From positions 30,779 through 94,778 of the forward strand of contig JAGAXG010000013.1 of the NCBI GenBank assembly GCA_017941035.1: DNA of 64,000 bases, given 5' to 3'. Each line of letters opens with the position of its first letter. The stretch's first letter is position 1. The position numbers and the translations under genes are program-made. The notes beneath the pieces are model-generated. The model was not told where the DNA came from and did no database searches. It saw only the letters and a list, made by a program, of their open reading frames with translations. This document shows, in pieces, positions 36,236 to 46,324 of the stretch. This stretch comes from a bacterium. GTDB lineage: Bacteria > Cyanobacteriota > Vampirovibrionia > Gastranaerophilales > Gastranaerophilaceae.

Positions 36236-37618
36236 ATGTCTAAAAATATAAAATGGATCATATGTTTTGTTATAATACTTGGGAATTTTTTAGGAATGTT
36301 GGATTCAACAACAGTACAGTTGGCATTATATCCAATTTCTCAAGGTTTAAACATTACATTAAATAAAGTTCAATGGGTAATTATAGCATATATGCTGGTA
36401 TTAACAGTTTTTTTGCCTTTTTTTGGAAAACTTGGGGACATCTTTCCAAAAAATAAAATTTATGCTTCAGGTTTTTTATTATTTGCATTGGGTGCATTTC
36501 TAAATACAACGGCTTCAAACTTTAATTTATTGATTCTTTATAGAATAGTAGAAGCATTAGGAGCATCTATAATGCTTGCAAATGGTCCTGCATCTATAGC
36601 AACATTATTTCGTGGAGAAGACAGAGGGAAAGCATTAGGATTAAACGCAAGTTTTGTCGCAATTGGCGGTATGTGCGGACCGGCATTAGGAGGTATGATG
36701 ATTCATTATTTTGGTTGGAGAACAATATTTTTACCATCTGTTCCGATTTCAATAATAGGGGGGATACTTTCCTATAAACTTATACCTTCTTTCATACCTA
36801 ATAAGAAATTTAAATTTGACTACAAAGGTTTTATCTATTTTAGCATCGCATTATTTGCACTTCTTCTTGCTATTTCTGAAGGGCATCATTGGGGTTGGAA
36901 ATCTGTTAAAATAATAATACTTGGGATTATGGCACTAATTTTTGGAGGTTTATTTTATTTTAGAGACAAAAAAATAAACTATCCAATGATTAATTTTAAA
37001 ATGTTTCATATAAAAGCTTTTACTTTTGGGAATTTTGCAGTTATGACATCATATATCACAATGTTTACAAATGCAATTTTACTCCCGCTATTCTTACAAC
37101 AAATTATGAAATATAATGCTTTTATAACAGGTTTGCTAGTACTTCCATATTCTATAGCTTCATCTATTGTTGCCCCTTTTGCGGGAGGATATTCAGGTAA
37201 GCACGGAAGCAGAATTTTAACTCTAATAGGTCCTATAATCTATATAATTTCATTACTAATTTTTTCAACATTTGATACAAATACAAAAATGTGGGAAGTT
37301 ATATTTGCATCAATTGTAATGGGTATAGGAAACGGATGTTTTCAGTCTCCATCAAATAATGCTATTATAACAAGTGTTAAAAAATCTGAATTGGGTATCG
37401 CTAGTGGAATCTTGTCATTAGCAAGAAATCTTGGTAATATCCTTGGAGTAGCAATAACAATAACTCTTTTCGAAAGTTTTTATCATAAATTTTACAATCT
37501 TGGCTTAGAAATTGCTTTTTTAAAAGCATATCATTTGACTATGAGTATAGGAATAATTTTCGGATTAACTTGTCTGATTTGCTCATTTATTGCATACAAA
37601 CCTCATGACGAAAATTAA
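36236..37618 (+). CDS. MFS transporter, drug:H+ antiporter-2 (EmrB/QacA-like)
   Basis: Inner-membrane exporter of 460 residues with about 14 hydrophobic segments. The start LGMLDSTTVQLALYPISQGL matches motif D1 of the DHA2 family. Motif A is GKLGDIFPKNKIY, and the motif C region GGMCGPALGGMMIHYFGWR is in the fifth helix. The substrate is unknown. The promoter TTGAAT with TAAAAT places transcription within a few bases of the ATG, so its leader is very short. No regulator is adjacent. Confidence 0.88.
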   Translation: MSKNIKWIICFVIILGNFLGMLDSTTVQLALYPISQGLNITLNKVQWVIIAYMLVLTVFLPFFGKLGDIFPKNKIYASGFLLFALGAFLNTTASNFNLLILYRIVEALGASIMLANGPASIATLFRGEDRGKALGLNASFVAIGGMCGPALGGMMIHYFGWRTIFLPSVPISIIGGILSYKLIPSFIPNKKFKFDYKGFIYFSIALFALLLAISEGHHWGWKSVKIIILGIMALIFGGLFYFRDKKINYPMINFKMFHIKAFTFGNFAVMTSYITMFTNAILLPLFLQQIMKYNAFITGLLVLPYSIASSIVAPFAGGYSGKHGSRILTLIGPIIYIISLLIFSTFDTNTKMWEVIFASIVMGIGNGCFQSPSNNAIITSVKKSELGIASGILSLARNLGNILGVAITITLFESFYHKFYNLGLEIAFLKAYHLTMSIGIIFGLTCLICSFIAYKPHDEN

Positions 37619-37621
37619 TTG

Positions 37622-37650
37622 TTGAAAAAAAAATTTCTTCGTTTTAATAT
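37622..37650 (+). promoter_or_regulatory. Promoter of typA
   Basis: TTGAAA (37622-37627), a 17-base spacer and TAATAT (37645-37650). Transcription would start near 37657, next to the small inverted repeat AGTGTA / TACACT at 37654-37670. Confidence 0.55.
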
Positions 37651-37695
37651 AAAAGTGTAAATTGTACACTAAACGAATTTTGATTGGCGGATTAT

Positions 37696-39489
37696 ATGAC
37701 TAACGAAAATATAAGAAATATAGCAATAATAGCACACGTTGACCACGGGAAAACTACACTTGTAGATTGTTTATTAAAACAAGCCGGAGTTTTTAGAGAA
37801 AATCAGCATGTTGAAGAACGAGTTTTAGACAGTAATGATCTTGAGCGAGAAAGAGGAATTACGATCCTTTCTAAAAACATTGCAATTAATTATAAAGGAA
37901 CAAAAATTAATGTTGTAGATACACCAGGGCACGCTGATTTTGGCGGAGAAGTTGAACGTGTATTAGGAATGGTTGACGGAGCACTTTTAATTGTTGATGC
38001 TGCTGAAGGTCCTATGCCTCAAACAAGATTTGTTTTGTCAAAAGCCTTAGAATTAGGGTTAAAAATAATTGTTGTAATAAATAAAATTGACAAACCTGCC
38101 GGAGAACCTTTAACTGCGCTGGATAAAGTTTTTGATCTTTTTACAGAATTAACTGACCGCGAAGATTTGATTGATTTTCCATTTATATTCGCAAGCAGTT
38201 TGAACGGATTTGCAATAAATGAACTTGATGATGAAAGAAAAGATATGACCCCTCTATTGGATTGTATTCTTAAAAATATTAACCCTCCTGAAGGGAATGC
38301 TGATAATCCTTTCCAATTTAGAGCAACGACACTTGATTATAATGAATATGTAGGAAGAATTGTTATAGGGCGTGTTGCACAAGGAATTGTTCACTCTCAA
38401 GATACTGTTTGCTGGATTCAAGCAGACGGGACACAATCAAAAGGAAAAATTACAAAATTATTTGGTTTCCATGATCTTGGGCGTGTTGAAATTCAAGAAG
38501 CAAGTGCCGGAGATATAGTCGGTATCGCAGGATTTTCAGATATTCAAATTGGTGAAACACTTTGCGACACAGAAAATCCGCAGGCATTACCTCTTATTAA
38601 AGTTGATGAGCCAACATTACAAATGAATTTTTCAGTAAACGACAGCCCTTTTGCTGGTCAAGAAGGTAAATTTGTAACTTCAAGGCAATTAAGAAAACGT
38701 TTGTATACTGAACTTGAAAAAAATGTTAGCTTAAGGGTTGAAGATACAGAATCTACTGATTGTTTTAAAGTTTCAGGTCGTGGGGAATTACATTTAAGTA
38801 TCCTGATAGAAACAATGCGTCGTGAAGGATACGAATTTGCGGTGTCAAAACCTGAAGTAATTTTTAAAAACATAAACGGAGAACAATACGAACCTTATGA
38901 AAATTTAATGGTAGATGTTCCAGATGAATATGCAGGTTCTGCAATTGAAAGACTTTCAAACAGAAAAGGTGAAATGAAGGATATGAAATCTGCAAAAGGC
39001 AGAACGCATTTAACATTCCACATTCCAGCCAGAGGTTTGATTGGCTTTAGAAACGAATTTATCAGAATGACACGCGGAGAAGGTATTATGTACCATACCT
39101 TCCTTGAATATAAGCCATTCGCAGGAGAAATTAACAGACAAAGAAACGGTTCTATTATAGCACACGAGCAAGGGGAGGCAATTCCATATGCACTTGCCCA
39201 ATTTGAAGATAGAGGAGTATTCTTTGTTACGCCTAAAACAAAAGTTTACCGTGGAATGATTATCGGTGAAGGCAATCGTCCGCAAGATATTGTTGTTAAT
39301 ATTTGCAAAACTAAAAAATTGACAAATATGAGAAGTTCTACAGCGGATGTAATGGTAACTCTGCAAGCTCCAAGAATATTGTCACTTGAAGAAGCATTAG
39401 AATATATTGGAGACGATGAACTTGTAGAAATAACTCCTGAAAATGTAAGAATTCGCAAAGCAGATTTAAATAAGAAAATTTATAATTAA
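37696..39489 (+). CDS. typA: GTP-binding protein TypA/BipA
   Basis: Ribosome-associated translational GTPase involved in ribosome assembly and stress or cold adaptation. It has 597 residues from the ATG. The G motifs are [42 protein letters not shown] and [12 protein letters not shown], followed by EF-G-like domains and the TypA-specific C-terminal domain ([32 protein letters not shown]). A TTG four codons upstream could also start it, but the ATG with GGCGG upstream is preferred. It is directly abutted by the convergent dnaX. Confidence 0.95.
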   Translation: MTNENIRNIAIIAHVDHGKTTLVDCLLKQAGVFRENQHVEERVLDSNDLERERGITILSKNIAINYKGTKINVVDTPGHADFGGEVERVLGMVDGALLIVDAAEGPMPQTRFVLSKALELGLKIIVVINKIDKPAGEPLTALDKVFDLFTELTDREDLIDFPFIFASSLNGFAINELDDERKDMTPLLDCILKNINPPEGNADNPFQFRATTLDYNEYVGRIVIGRVAQGIVHSQDTVCWIQADGTQSKGKITKLFGFHDLGRVEIQEASAGDIVGIAGFSDIQIGETLCDTENPQALPLIKVDEPTLQMNFSVNDSPFAGQEGKFVTSRQLRKRLYTELEKNVSLRVEDTESTDCFKVSGRGELHLSILIETMRREGYEFAVSKPEVIFKNINGEQYEPYENLMVDVPDEYAGSAIERLSNRKGEMKDMKSAKGRTHLTFHIPARGLIGFRNEFIRMTRGEGIMYHTFLEYKPFAGEINRQRNGSIIAHEQGEAIPYALAQFEDRGVFFVTPKTKVYRGMIIGEGNRPQDIVVNICKTKKLTNMRSSTADVMVTLQAPRILSLEEALEYIGDDELVEITPENVRIRKADLNKKIYN

Positions 39490-41262
39490 TTATTCTATTA
39501 GTTTACCTTCAAACAGATCCATTACCATATTCACATTATCAGAATGATATGCAGAGTCAACGTGATTTATTTTTTTTGCAGATACACTTAGATCTGTGTC
39601 ACTTTTAACTTTTTCAATAATTTCTTTATTTGAGAAATTATCTTCAACAATTAAAGGCTTTTTTACATCTTGCCTGGGAGACTCCTGAGATTGCTGAGTG
39701 CGAATTTTATCATCCTCAGGCATCGGTGCACGAACAATAATTTTTGGTTCTGTACCAAAAACAGATTTAGCAGATTCTTGCAAAAAAACAAACCTTTCTC
39801 CTTCAGAGCTAAAATTTTTCAACCAAGTTGGATTTTTAATAGCAATTATAACTTCATCTGCAGTTAATTTTACAGGGATTGCTTGTTGTTTTAAAATAGC
39901 TCTTGAAGGGAAACTCGATATATTATCCAAAAACTTAACCCATAATCCTTTTATATCAGCATTTTGAAGCGGTATTTCAGGACTCACCGGCTTTTTTATT
40001 ACATTTTCATTCTTTTCAATAGAGTTATGCAATTCATTATCAACAATCTCTTGTTTTTTTACAGGAGCAGGAGCATTATTGTATGCGACTTGACACATTT
40101 GAACTGCTGCACCGCCTTCTAAAATAGATATACGTCTATTCAAATCCGCAAGCTTAGTATTTTCAGTTAAATTTGCCATATCTAAAATCGCGACATCAAG
40201 CCACAATTTAGGATTTGATGTAAGTTTTAACTCTTTAATATAATTAGAACACTTATCAATTAATGCTATTATCTGATGCGTCTCAAGATTTTTAACCTTA
40301 TCAGCAATAATTTTAATCTGTTCCTCATTCAACTGTACAGAATCTGTATACGCATTAATAGATTTTATAACAAGAGCATTTCTTAAAAATTCAAGTAAAT
40401 TTAACAAAATTTGAGAAGGTTCGTTACCTTGATTGTATATGCTGTTCAAAACATCAAGTGCATTATTTTGATTTGAAGATGAAATAGCTTCGAATAGAGA
40501 ACATAAAATTTCAAAAGATAAGCGCCCTAATAACCTGTTTATATCTTCAACATTAATTTCTTTTTCTGAGGTATTTAAAATACTTAATTGATCCAATAAA
40601 GCTATACTATCTCTCATTCCGCCTGCAGAATTCTGTGCAATATAATATAGTGCAGAGTCGGAAATATTTATACATTCCTTATCTGAAATAAATCTTAAAT
40701 GCTTTGAAATTTCATCTGTGGTTATACGCTTGAAATCAAATCTTTGACAGCGGCTTTTTATAGTGTCTAAAACCTTATGAACTTCTGTTGTTGCGAGAAT
40801 AAAAATTACATTTTCAGGTGGTTCTTCAAGAGTTTTTAGTAAAGCGTTGAAAGCAGTTGAAGTAAGCATATGAACTTCATCTATAATATATATTTTATAA
40901 CGGCTATGAACCGGAGCCATAGCCACATTTTGAATAATTTCTTCAGCATCATTTACAGAACGATTACTTGCTGCATCAATTTCTATAACATCAATAGGTA
41001 TTGATTTTGTAATATTTTTACAGTTATCACATTCATTACAAGGAGAAATAGTGGGACCATTAATACAGTTTAATGATTTTGCAAAAATTCTTGCCGTAGA
41101 AGTTTTGCCAGTACCTCTTGGACCAGTGAAAAGATATGCATGAGCGATCCTTTTCATTTCAATTGCATTTGACAATGCCTTTTTAATATGCTCCTGACCT
41201 ACAACTTCTTCTAGTTTTTGTGGTCTGTATTTCCTATATAAAGGTATATAACTTTTATTCAT
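39490..41262 (-). CDS. dnaX: DNA polymerase III subunit gamma/tau
   Basis: Clamp-loader ATPase of 590 residues. The Walker A motif is LFTGPRGTGKTSTARIFAKS, the four-cysteine zinc module is in CINGPTISPCNECDNCK, the DExH-type Walker B is YIIDEVHML, and the sensor and Arg-finger region is TLEEPPENVIFILATTE. Domain III ends near residue 370, followed by a linker and a tau-like C-terminal region. An A7 run at codons 401-403 lies in the linker; a -1 shift there would end the chain four codons later, as in organisms that make both gamma and tau. The ATG follows a TATAAT by nine bases. Confidence 0.93.
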   Translation of the reverse strand: MNKSYIPLYRKYRPQKLEEVVGQEHIKKALSNAIEMKRIAHAYLFTGPRGTGKTSTARIFAKSLNCINGPTISPCNECDNCKNITKSIPIDVIEIDAASNRSVNDAEEIIQNVAMAPVHSRYKIYIIDEVHMLTSTAFNALLKTLEEPPENVIFILATTEVHKVLDTIKSRCQRFDFKRITTDEISKHLRFISDKECINISDSALYYIAQNSAGGMRDSIALLDQLSILNTSEKEINVEDINRLLGRLSFEILCSLFEAISSSNQNNALDVLNSIYNQGNEPSQILLNLLEFLRNALVIKSINAYTDSVQLNEEQIKIIADKVKNLETHQIIALIDKCSNYIKELKLTSNPKLWLDVAILDMANLTENTKLADLNRRISILEGGAAVQMCQVAYNNAPAPVKKQEIVDNELHNSIEKNENVIKKPVSPEIPLQNADIKGLWVKFLDNISSFPSRAILKQQAIPVKLTADEVIIAIKNPTWLKNFSSEGERFVFLQESAKSVFGTEPKIIVRAPMPEDDKIRTQQSQESPRQDVKKPLIVEDNFSNKEIIEKVKSDTDLSVSAKKINHVDSAYHSDNVNMVMDLFEGKLIE

Positions 41263-41304
41263 GATAAAGTAATTATAACAAATAATCTAAAAAAAGGATA
41301 TAAT

Positions 41305-42183
41305 ATGAACTTAATTAAACCTGCAAAATTAAAACAGGGAGACACAATAGCTTTTATTGCTCCATCAGGAAATATTTCTGAGAATAAAGTTTTAAATGCG
41401 AAGCTATATTTTGAAAATAAAGGTTATAAAGTTGTTTTTGGGGAAAATCTGCTAAAACAAGACAGATATATGGCAGGGTCTGATAAAGAGCGCATTAACG
41501 ACATACATTGGGCATTTGAAGATAAAAAAATTAATGCAATTTTGTGCGCCAGAGGCGGATATGGAGCAATAAGACTTATTCACGATATCGACTATGATTT
41601 AATTAAAAATAATCCGAAAATTTTTTGTGGATACTCTGATATATCTGCACTTTCTGCTATGATTTTAAAAAAAACAGGGCTAATAACATTTTCTTCTCCT
41701 ATGCCAAAAGGGGATTTTCAACCTGATGAAATTGACGAATTTACTGAAAAAAACTTTTTTGAAGCTTTAACACTTCATAATATAAAAATAAAATCTCAAA
41801 ATTTAAAAACTTATAACAACGGAAAAACTGAGGGAATACTTTTTGGTGGTAATTTATCAACAATAGCATCACTTTGCGGAACTGACTTTATCCCTAATGA
41901 AAAATTTATATTTTTTGCTGAAGATTTATGCGAACCAGTATATAAAATAGATAGATATTTTAGACAGCTTTTGAATATTGATAAATTTAAACAAAATCTT
42001 TCTGGGATAATACTTGGGGAATTTTTGGATGCTGAGCCTGAAGAGCTATTTAAAGAATTGGCAAAAGAATGTAAGATTCCAATGTTTGGCGGATATAAAA
42101 TAACTCATGCTAAACAAAAAATTACTGTCCCATATGGGGCATTCGCGAAATTAGATAATGGAGATATAAATATCAATCTTTAA
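41305..42183 (+). CDS. ldcA: LD-carboxypeptidase (peptidase S66)
   Basis: Cytoplasmic peptidase that removes the terminal D-alanine from recycled murein tetrapeptides. The 292 residues begin with the family signature TIAFIAPSGNI. The nucleophile Ser111 is in FCGYSDISAL, the glutamate is in FFAEDLCEPVYKIDR and the histidine is in KITHAKQKITVPYG. Microcin-immunity MccF homologues share the fold, but no microcin genes are nearby. The 3' end overlaps the convergent Usp gene by eleven bases. Confidence 0.9.
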   Translation: MNLIKPAKLKQGDTIAFIAPSGNISENKVLNAKLYFENKGYKVVFGENLLKQDRYMAGSDKERINDIHWAFEDKKINAILCARGGYGAIRLIHDIDYDLIKNNPKIFCGYSDISALSAMILKKTGLITFSSPMPKGDFQPDEIDEFTEKNFFEALTLHNIKIKSQNLKTYNNGKTEGILFGGNLSTIASLCGTDFIPNEKFIFFAEDLCEPVYKIDRYFRQLLNIDKFKQNLSGIILGEFLDAEPEELFKELAKECKIPMFGGYKITHAKQKITVPYGAFAKLDNGDININL

Positions 42184-43018
42184 TTATCAGAACATCAGAA
42201 TTTGTATGCTCAAGAATCCTTTTACTAACTGAATTATTAAAAAATCTTGATAAATGTTTTTTATCGTGCATACCGGTAACTACAAGATCAATATTTTTTT
42301 CAGAAGAATATTTTATTATTTCCTCTGAAGGAATACCTTTTAAAATATGTTTAGAATAAATTTTACATCCTCTATCTTCAAAAATTTTTTCTATCCTATC
42401 TAAAAGAATTTTAGCAGAATTATACTGTTGAACTTCTGCATCTTGAATCCAATTCATATCTACTTCTCCCTGCAAAAATAAATAATCCGGCATCTCATAA
42501 ACAGAGACTATATGAATTTCTTTCCCTTTAAGATTTAAAAAACTTAAGGCTCTATTTATTATTCTCTCTGCTGTCAAATCAAAAGCAAAAAGAATACGTT
42601 CTGAATTGTTTAAATTTTTTGCGATATAAACAGAATTCTCAGATAAAGAAGCTATTTCTTGAGATACAGAACCAAGCCATTTTTTTATGCCTTTTTTACC
42701 ATTAGAACCTAAAACCAGAATATCGTAATCCTTCTCTCTTTCTGATTCTAATATAGAATCAATTACAGAACCGCATTTTGTTATCGTATTATCAAATTTT
42801 ATGTTATTGTTATCAAAAAAAACTTTTGAGTTCTTTAATATTGATTGTATAGTTGAAGAACAATAACTTGCATACTTGTCATTATCCAATGTTATTGGAA
42901 GCATTCCATAATCAGATACTGATAATATATCTGCATTAAAATTACCAGCCCAATTAGAAAAATTTAAAATTGAATTGTAACTTATCTTAGACCCGTCTGT
43001 AGCAAATAAAACTTTCAT
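42173..43018 (-). CDS. Tandem universal stress protein (UspA family)
   Basis: Two Usp domains in one chain of about 281 residues: VLFATDGSKISYNSILNF with LVLGSNGKKG in the first, and ILFAFDLTAERIINRALSF with LVVTGMHDKKHLSRFFNNSV in the second. The C-terminal half keeps an ATP-binding-like G-x2-G-x9-G(S/N) pattern only partly. The start at 43018 is chosen because AAGGAG lies six bases upstream; an ATG seven codons earlier has no such site. Role in stress survival is inferred from the family. Confidence 0.85.
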   Translation of the reverse strand: MKVLFATDGSKISYNSILNFSNWAGNFNADILSVSDYGMLPITLDNDKYASYCSSTIQSILKNSKVFFDNNNIKFDNTITKCGSVIDSILESEREKDYDILVLGSNGKKGIKKWLGSVSQEIASLSENSVYIAKNLNNSERILFAFDLTAERIINRALSFLNLKGKEIHIVSVYEMPDYLFLQGEVDMNWIQDAEVQQYNSAKILLDRIEKIFEDRGCKIYSKHILKGIPSEEIIKYSSEKNIDLVVTGMHDKKHLSRFFNNSVSKRILEHTNSDVLIIKD

Positions 43019-43131
43019 AAATTCTCCTTTTTTAATCAAAATAATATATGTTAAGGAAAATTACATTAACTGGTCATATAGATATTTTTCTGATAATATA
43101 AAGGAGTAGATTATTGGGTTTAATGTTATAG

Positions 43132-43752
43132 ATGACAGCTGAAGATATTAAATTAAAAGATTATAAAGAGCTTATAGAAATAATTGCCAAAGTTGAATAT
43201 CAAAAGTTTTCGACTTCACATCTTATTGAATTGCCTGAGCTAATAAATATCGGGACTCATGCTCTATATATATTATTTAAAAATACAAAACCTGAAAAAG
43301 TTAATAATACATATCTTTCTACTGCAATTAAATGGGCAATCAGAAATGAAGTTAGAAGACGCTATAAATGGTATACACTTAAAAATAAACAGCAATGTAA
43401 TATTGACCCGGAAGTTGAAAGTAATAATCAAACTGAAATTAGAGCAGAAGTCTATAAAAATATATTATCCATAGATGAATTGCAAGAAGCTGAAGTTCCT
43501 ACACAGATAAAATCTAATGACAGAAATCCAGAGGAAAACATTGAATTTAGTGAACTAAAACAGGGTATTTTGGAGTCTATGGAAAAACTCCCTCCACGAG
43601 AAAAAGAATTTATAGAATACAAATTTTTTAAAGATAAAAAACTTCGTGAAATTTCTGAGGAATTTAATATTTCTCAGTCAAGAATATCAAGAATAATTCA
43701 ATCTGGTCTTGATAGAATAAAAAAAGATTTGGCTAAACAAGGGATAATTTAA
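43132..43752 (+). CDS. RNA polymerase sigma-70 family factor
   Basis: A 206-residue factor with region 2 (about residues 30-80: LINIGTHALYILF, TAIKWAIRNEVRRRYKW) and a clear region 4 helix-turn-helix (LPPREKEFIEYKFFKDKKLR, then EISEEFNISQSRISRIIQSG). A 50-residue acidic linker replaces region 3. It resembles alternative sigma factors of the FliA/SigF group more than ECF factors, but the call is only to superfamily level. An in-frame TAG directly precedes the ATG, and the only good ribosome site (AAGGAG at 43101) instead serves a five-codon ORF ending at that TAG. The gcvPB gene follows by three bases. Confidence 0.85.
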   Translation: MTAEDIKLKDYKELIEIIAKVEYQKFSTSHLIELPELINIGTHALYILFKNTKPEKVNNTYLSTAIKWAIRNEVRRRYKWYTLKNKQQCNIDPEVESNNQTEIRAEVYKNILSIDELQEAEVPTQIKSNDRNPEENIEFSELKQGILESMEKLPPREKEFIEYKFFKDKKLREISEEFNISQSRISRIIQSGLDRIKKDLAKQGII

Positions 43753-43755
43753 TTT

Positions 43756-45180
43756 ATGAATACAATTTTTGAAAAAAGCAACGGTTCAGATGGAATAAAT
43801 CTAACCGAAAGTGTAAGTGATATTGATTTTTTACCAGATTATTTATTAAGAAAAAATAATGTAGGGTTGCCACAATTATCAGAACTTGACGTAATGCGCC
43901 ACTATAAAGAACTTTCCGATTTAAATTTTTGTATAGAAAAGGGTTTTTATCCCCTTGGTTCTTGTACAATGAAGTACAATCCTAAAGTAAATGAATTTTT
44001 ATCATCACTTGAAGGTTTTAATATCCATCCAAATATAGATGATGATAAAGCGCAAGGTTGTCTTGAACTTATGTATAAATTAAAAACTGCATTACTTGAA
44101 ATTACAGGGATGGATGCAATTACTCTTCAACCATCTGCCGGCGCACACGGAGAAATGACCGGAATGATGATTATAAAAAGATACTTCGAGACAGTTGGAG
44201 AACAAAGAACCAAGGTAATTATACCTGATTCTGCTCATGGAACAAATCCTGCAAGTGCAAAAATGGCAGGATTTGATATTGTTGAAATTAAGTCTAATAA
44301 AAAAGGACAAGTAGATATAAATGCATTAAAAGAAGTATTAAATGATGATATTGCAGCAATAATGATGACAAATCCAAATACATTAGGTATTTTTGAAGAA
44401 CAAGTCGAAGAAATTTCCGAAATTATGCATAAAAATGGTTCTTTGCTTTATTATGACGGCGCTAATTTCAATGCAATAATGGGCTACACAAATCCGAAAT
44501 TAATGGGATTTGATGTAGTGCATCTAAATTTACACAAAACATTTTCAACTCCGCATGGAGGAGGAGGACCTGGTGCAGGTGTTGTTGCAGTAGTAGATAA
44601 ACTAAAAGATTATTTACCTGTACCTGATATTATTTATCAAAATGGGAATTATAAAAAGGATTATAGCATTAAAAATACTATTGGAAGCGTAAAAGATTTT
44701 TACGGGAATTTTTCTATACTGGTTAGAGCTTATGCATATATTCTTATGATGGGTAAAAATCTTAAAAAGGCAACAGAAAATGCTGTTTTAAATGCAAATT
44801 ATTTAAAGGAAAAACTAAAAAAATATTACAATCTTCCGTATGATGAACCTTGTATGCATGAATTTGTTATAACAGGAGAAAAACAAAAAGAAGAAAATGG
44901 AGTTTCAACATTAAATATAGCTAAAGCCATGATGGACGGGAATACACACCCTCCAACAGTTTATTTCCCTTTAATTGTACATGAAGCTATGATGATTGAA
45001 CCTACAGAATCTGAAAATAAACAAACTCTTGATGACTTTATAAATATAATGATTAGAATTGCAGATGAATGCAAATTAGATACTGAGAAAATTTTGTCAG
45101 CTCCACATACTACTCCTGTCAAAAAAATTGATGAAGTTACTGCTGCAAGGCATCCAGATCTAAATTATAAAGGAAACTAA
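43756..45180 (+). CDS. gcvPB: Glycine dehydrogenase (decarboxylating) subunit 2
   Basis: Pyridoxal-phosphate half of the two-subunit P-protein of the glycine cleavage system. The 474 residues match the family: GFYPLGSCTMKYNPKVNE, LQPSAGAHGEMTGMMIIKRY, IPDSAHGTNPASAKMAGF and the PLP lysine in LNLHKTFSTPHGGGGPGAG. The partner subunit gcvPA and the gcvT and gcvH genes, usually adjacent, are not here. It follows the sigma factor gene with a three-base gap, so both may be co-expressed. Confidence 0.95.
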   Translation: MNTIFEKSNGSDGINLTESVSDIDFLPDYLLRKNNVGLPQLSELDVMRHYKELSDLNFCIEKGFYPLGSCTMKYNPKVNEFLSSLEGFNIHPNIDDDKAQGCLELMYKLKTALLEITGMDAITLQPSAGAHGEMTGMMIIKRYFETVGEQRTKVIIPDSAHGTNPASAKMAGFDIVEIKSNKKGQVDINALKEVLNDDIAAIMMTNPNTLGIFEEQVEEISEIMHKNGSLLYYDGANFNAIMGYTNPKLMGFDVVHLNLHKTFSTPHGGGGPGAGVVAVVDKLKDYLPVPDIIYQNGNYKKDYSIKNTIGSVKDFYGNFSILVRAYAYILMMGKNLKKATENAVLNANYLKEKLKKYYNLPYDEPCMHEFVITGEKQKEENGVSTLNIAKAMMDGNTHPPTVYFPLIVHEAMMIEPTESENKQTLDDFINIMIRIADECKLDTEKILSAPHTTPVKKIDEVTAARHPDLNYKGN

Positions 45181-45184
45181 TTAT

Positions 45185-46324
45185 ATGAATATTGATAAAA
45201 AAAAGAAAAAAATATCTTTCCCCCATATGGGAACAGTCAGCATAGCTTGGTCTGCAGCCCTAAGAATTATTGGATGTGAACCATATGTCGAACCATACAC
45301 AAGCAAACGGACTTTATCATTAGGGACAAAACACTCTCCTGAAGCGATATGTATTCCATATAAGCTAATTTTAGGGAATTTTATTGAAGCACTGGAAGGT
45401 GGAACAGATTATGTTGCTATGATTACCTCTCCTGGTTGCTGCCGTTTGGGAGAATATGGCAAATGCATTGAAAATGCGCTTAAAGATTTAGGATATGAAA
45501 CAAAATATGTAGAAATGCAGCTCTATGACGGAATTAAAGGAATGTATAATTTCTTAAAAACAGTTAGTGGTAAAAATAATTTATTTTTATTCATGAGAGC
45601 AATCATTATCGCAATTACTAAAGCTTTTATGCTTGATGCACTCGAAACAAAACTTTCATACTGCAGAGCCAGAGAAATTCATTTTGGGGACTCCGAAAAA
45701 CACTATAAGAAAGCATTAAAATATATCGACGAAAATGACACAATTTCAGGATTAAAAAAAGCTCATAAACAAGTTGAAGAAGAAATGAAAAAGGTTGAAC
45801 TTGACCTTAAACGTGAAGTTTTAAATGTTGATATCACCGGTGAAATATATGTAGTAAATGATGAATTTTCAAATCAAAATATTGAAAGAGAACTTGGGAA
45901 AATGGGAGTTCAAGTCAGAAGAAGTCTTACACTTACAAGTTTTCTAAAAGATGCAATTATTCCAAAATTATTTCGCCAAGGTGAAACACATCTTCAACGA
46001 GCTTTTAGACTCGCAAAACCTTATTTAATGAGAGATATAGGCGGAGATTCATTAGAATGTGTATCTGATGTAGTTTATGCTCAAGAAAAAGGTGCTGATG
46101 GTATAATTCATTTAAGTCCATTTACTTGCATGCCTGAAATTATGTCACAAAATATATTTCCTGCAATGCGTGAAAATTGTGACATCCCAATTTTAGCATT
46201 AATAATGGACGAACAAACTGGAAGAGCAGGATATATTACACGTATTGAAGCTTTTGTTGATTTAATGCGCAGACGTAAAAGAAAAATACAAATGAAAGAT
46301 AAAGAATCATGCTCAGTTTTATAA
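45185..46324 (+). CDS. Acyl-CoA dehydratase activase-related protein (CoA activase domain)
   Basis: A 379-residue protein of the family found as a C-terminal part of 2-hydroxyacyl-CoA dehydratase activases or as a stand-alone protein. It has KISFPHMGTVSIAWSAALR, KHSPEAICIPYKLILGNF, the cysteine block ITSPGCCRLGEYGKC, and HLSPFTCMPEIMSQNIFPA. Conserved cysteines suggest an iron-sulfur cluster. The ATPase activase and dehydratase subunits are not in the window, so its physiological partner is unknown. It lies four bases after gcvPB and overlaps the next gene by sixteen. Confidence 0.8.
   Translation: MNIDKKKKKISFPHMGTVSIAWSAALRIIGCEPYVEPYTSKRTLSLGTKHSPEAICIPYKLILGNFIEALEGGTDYVAMITSPGCCRLGEYGKCIENALKDLGYETKYVEMQLYDGIKGMYNFLKTVSGKNNLFLFMRAIIIAITKAFMLDALETKLSYCRAREIHFGDSEKHYKKALKYIDENDTISGLKKAHKQVEEEMKKVELDLKREVLNVDITGEIYVVNDEFSNQNIERELGKMGVQVRRSLTLTSFLKDAIIPKLFRQGETHLQRAFRLAKPYLMRDIGGDSLECVSDVVYAQEKGADGIIHLSPFTCMPEIMSQNIFPAMRENCDIPILALIMDEQTGRAGYITRIEAFVDLMRRRKRKIQMKDKESCSVL

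Noticed and set aside
39010..39366. 118-residue ORF antisense to typA
   Set aside because: It is a shadow of the conserved TypA C-terminal domain.
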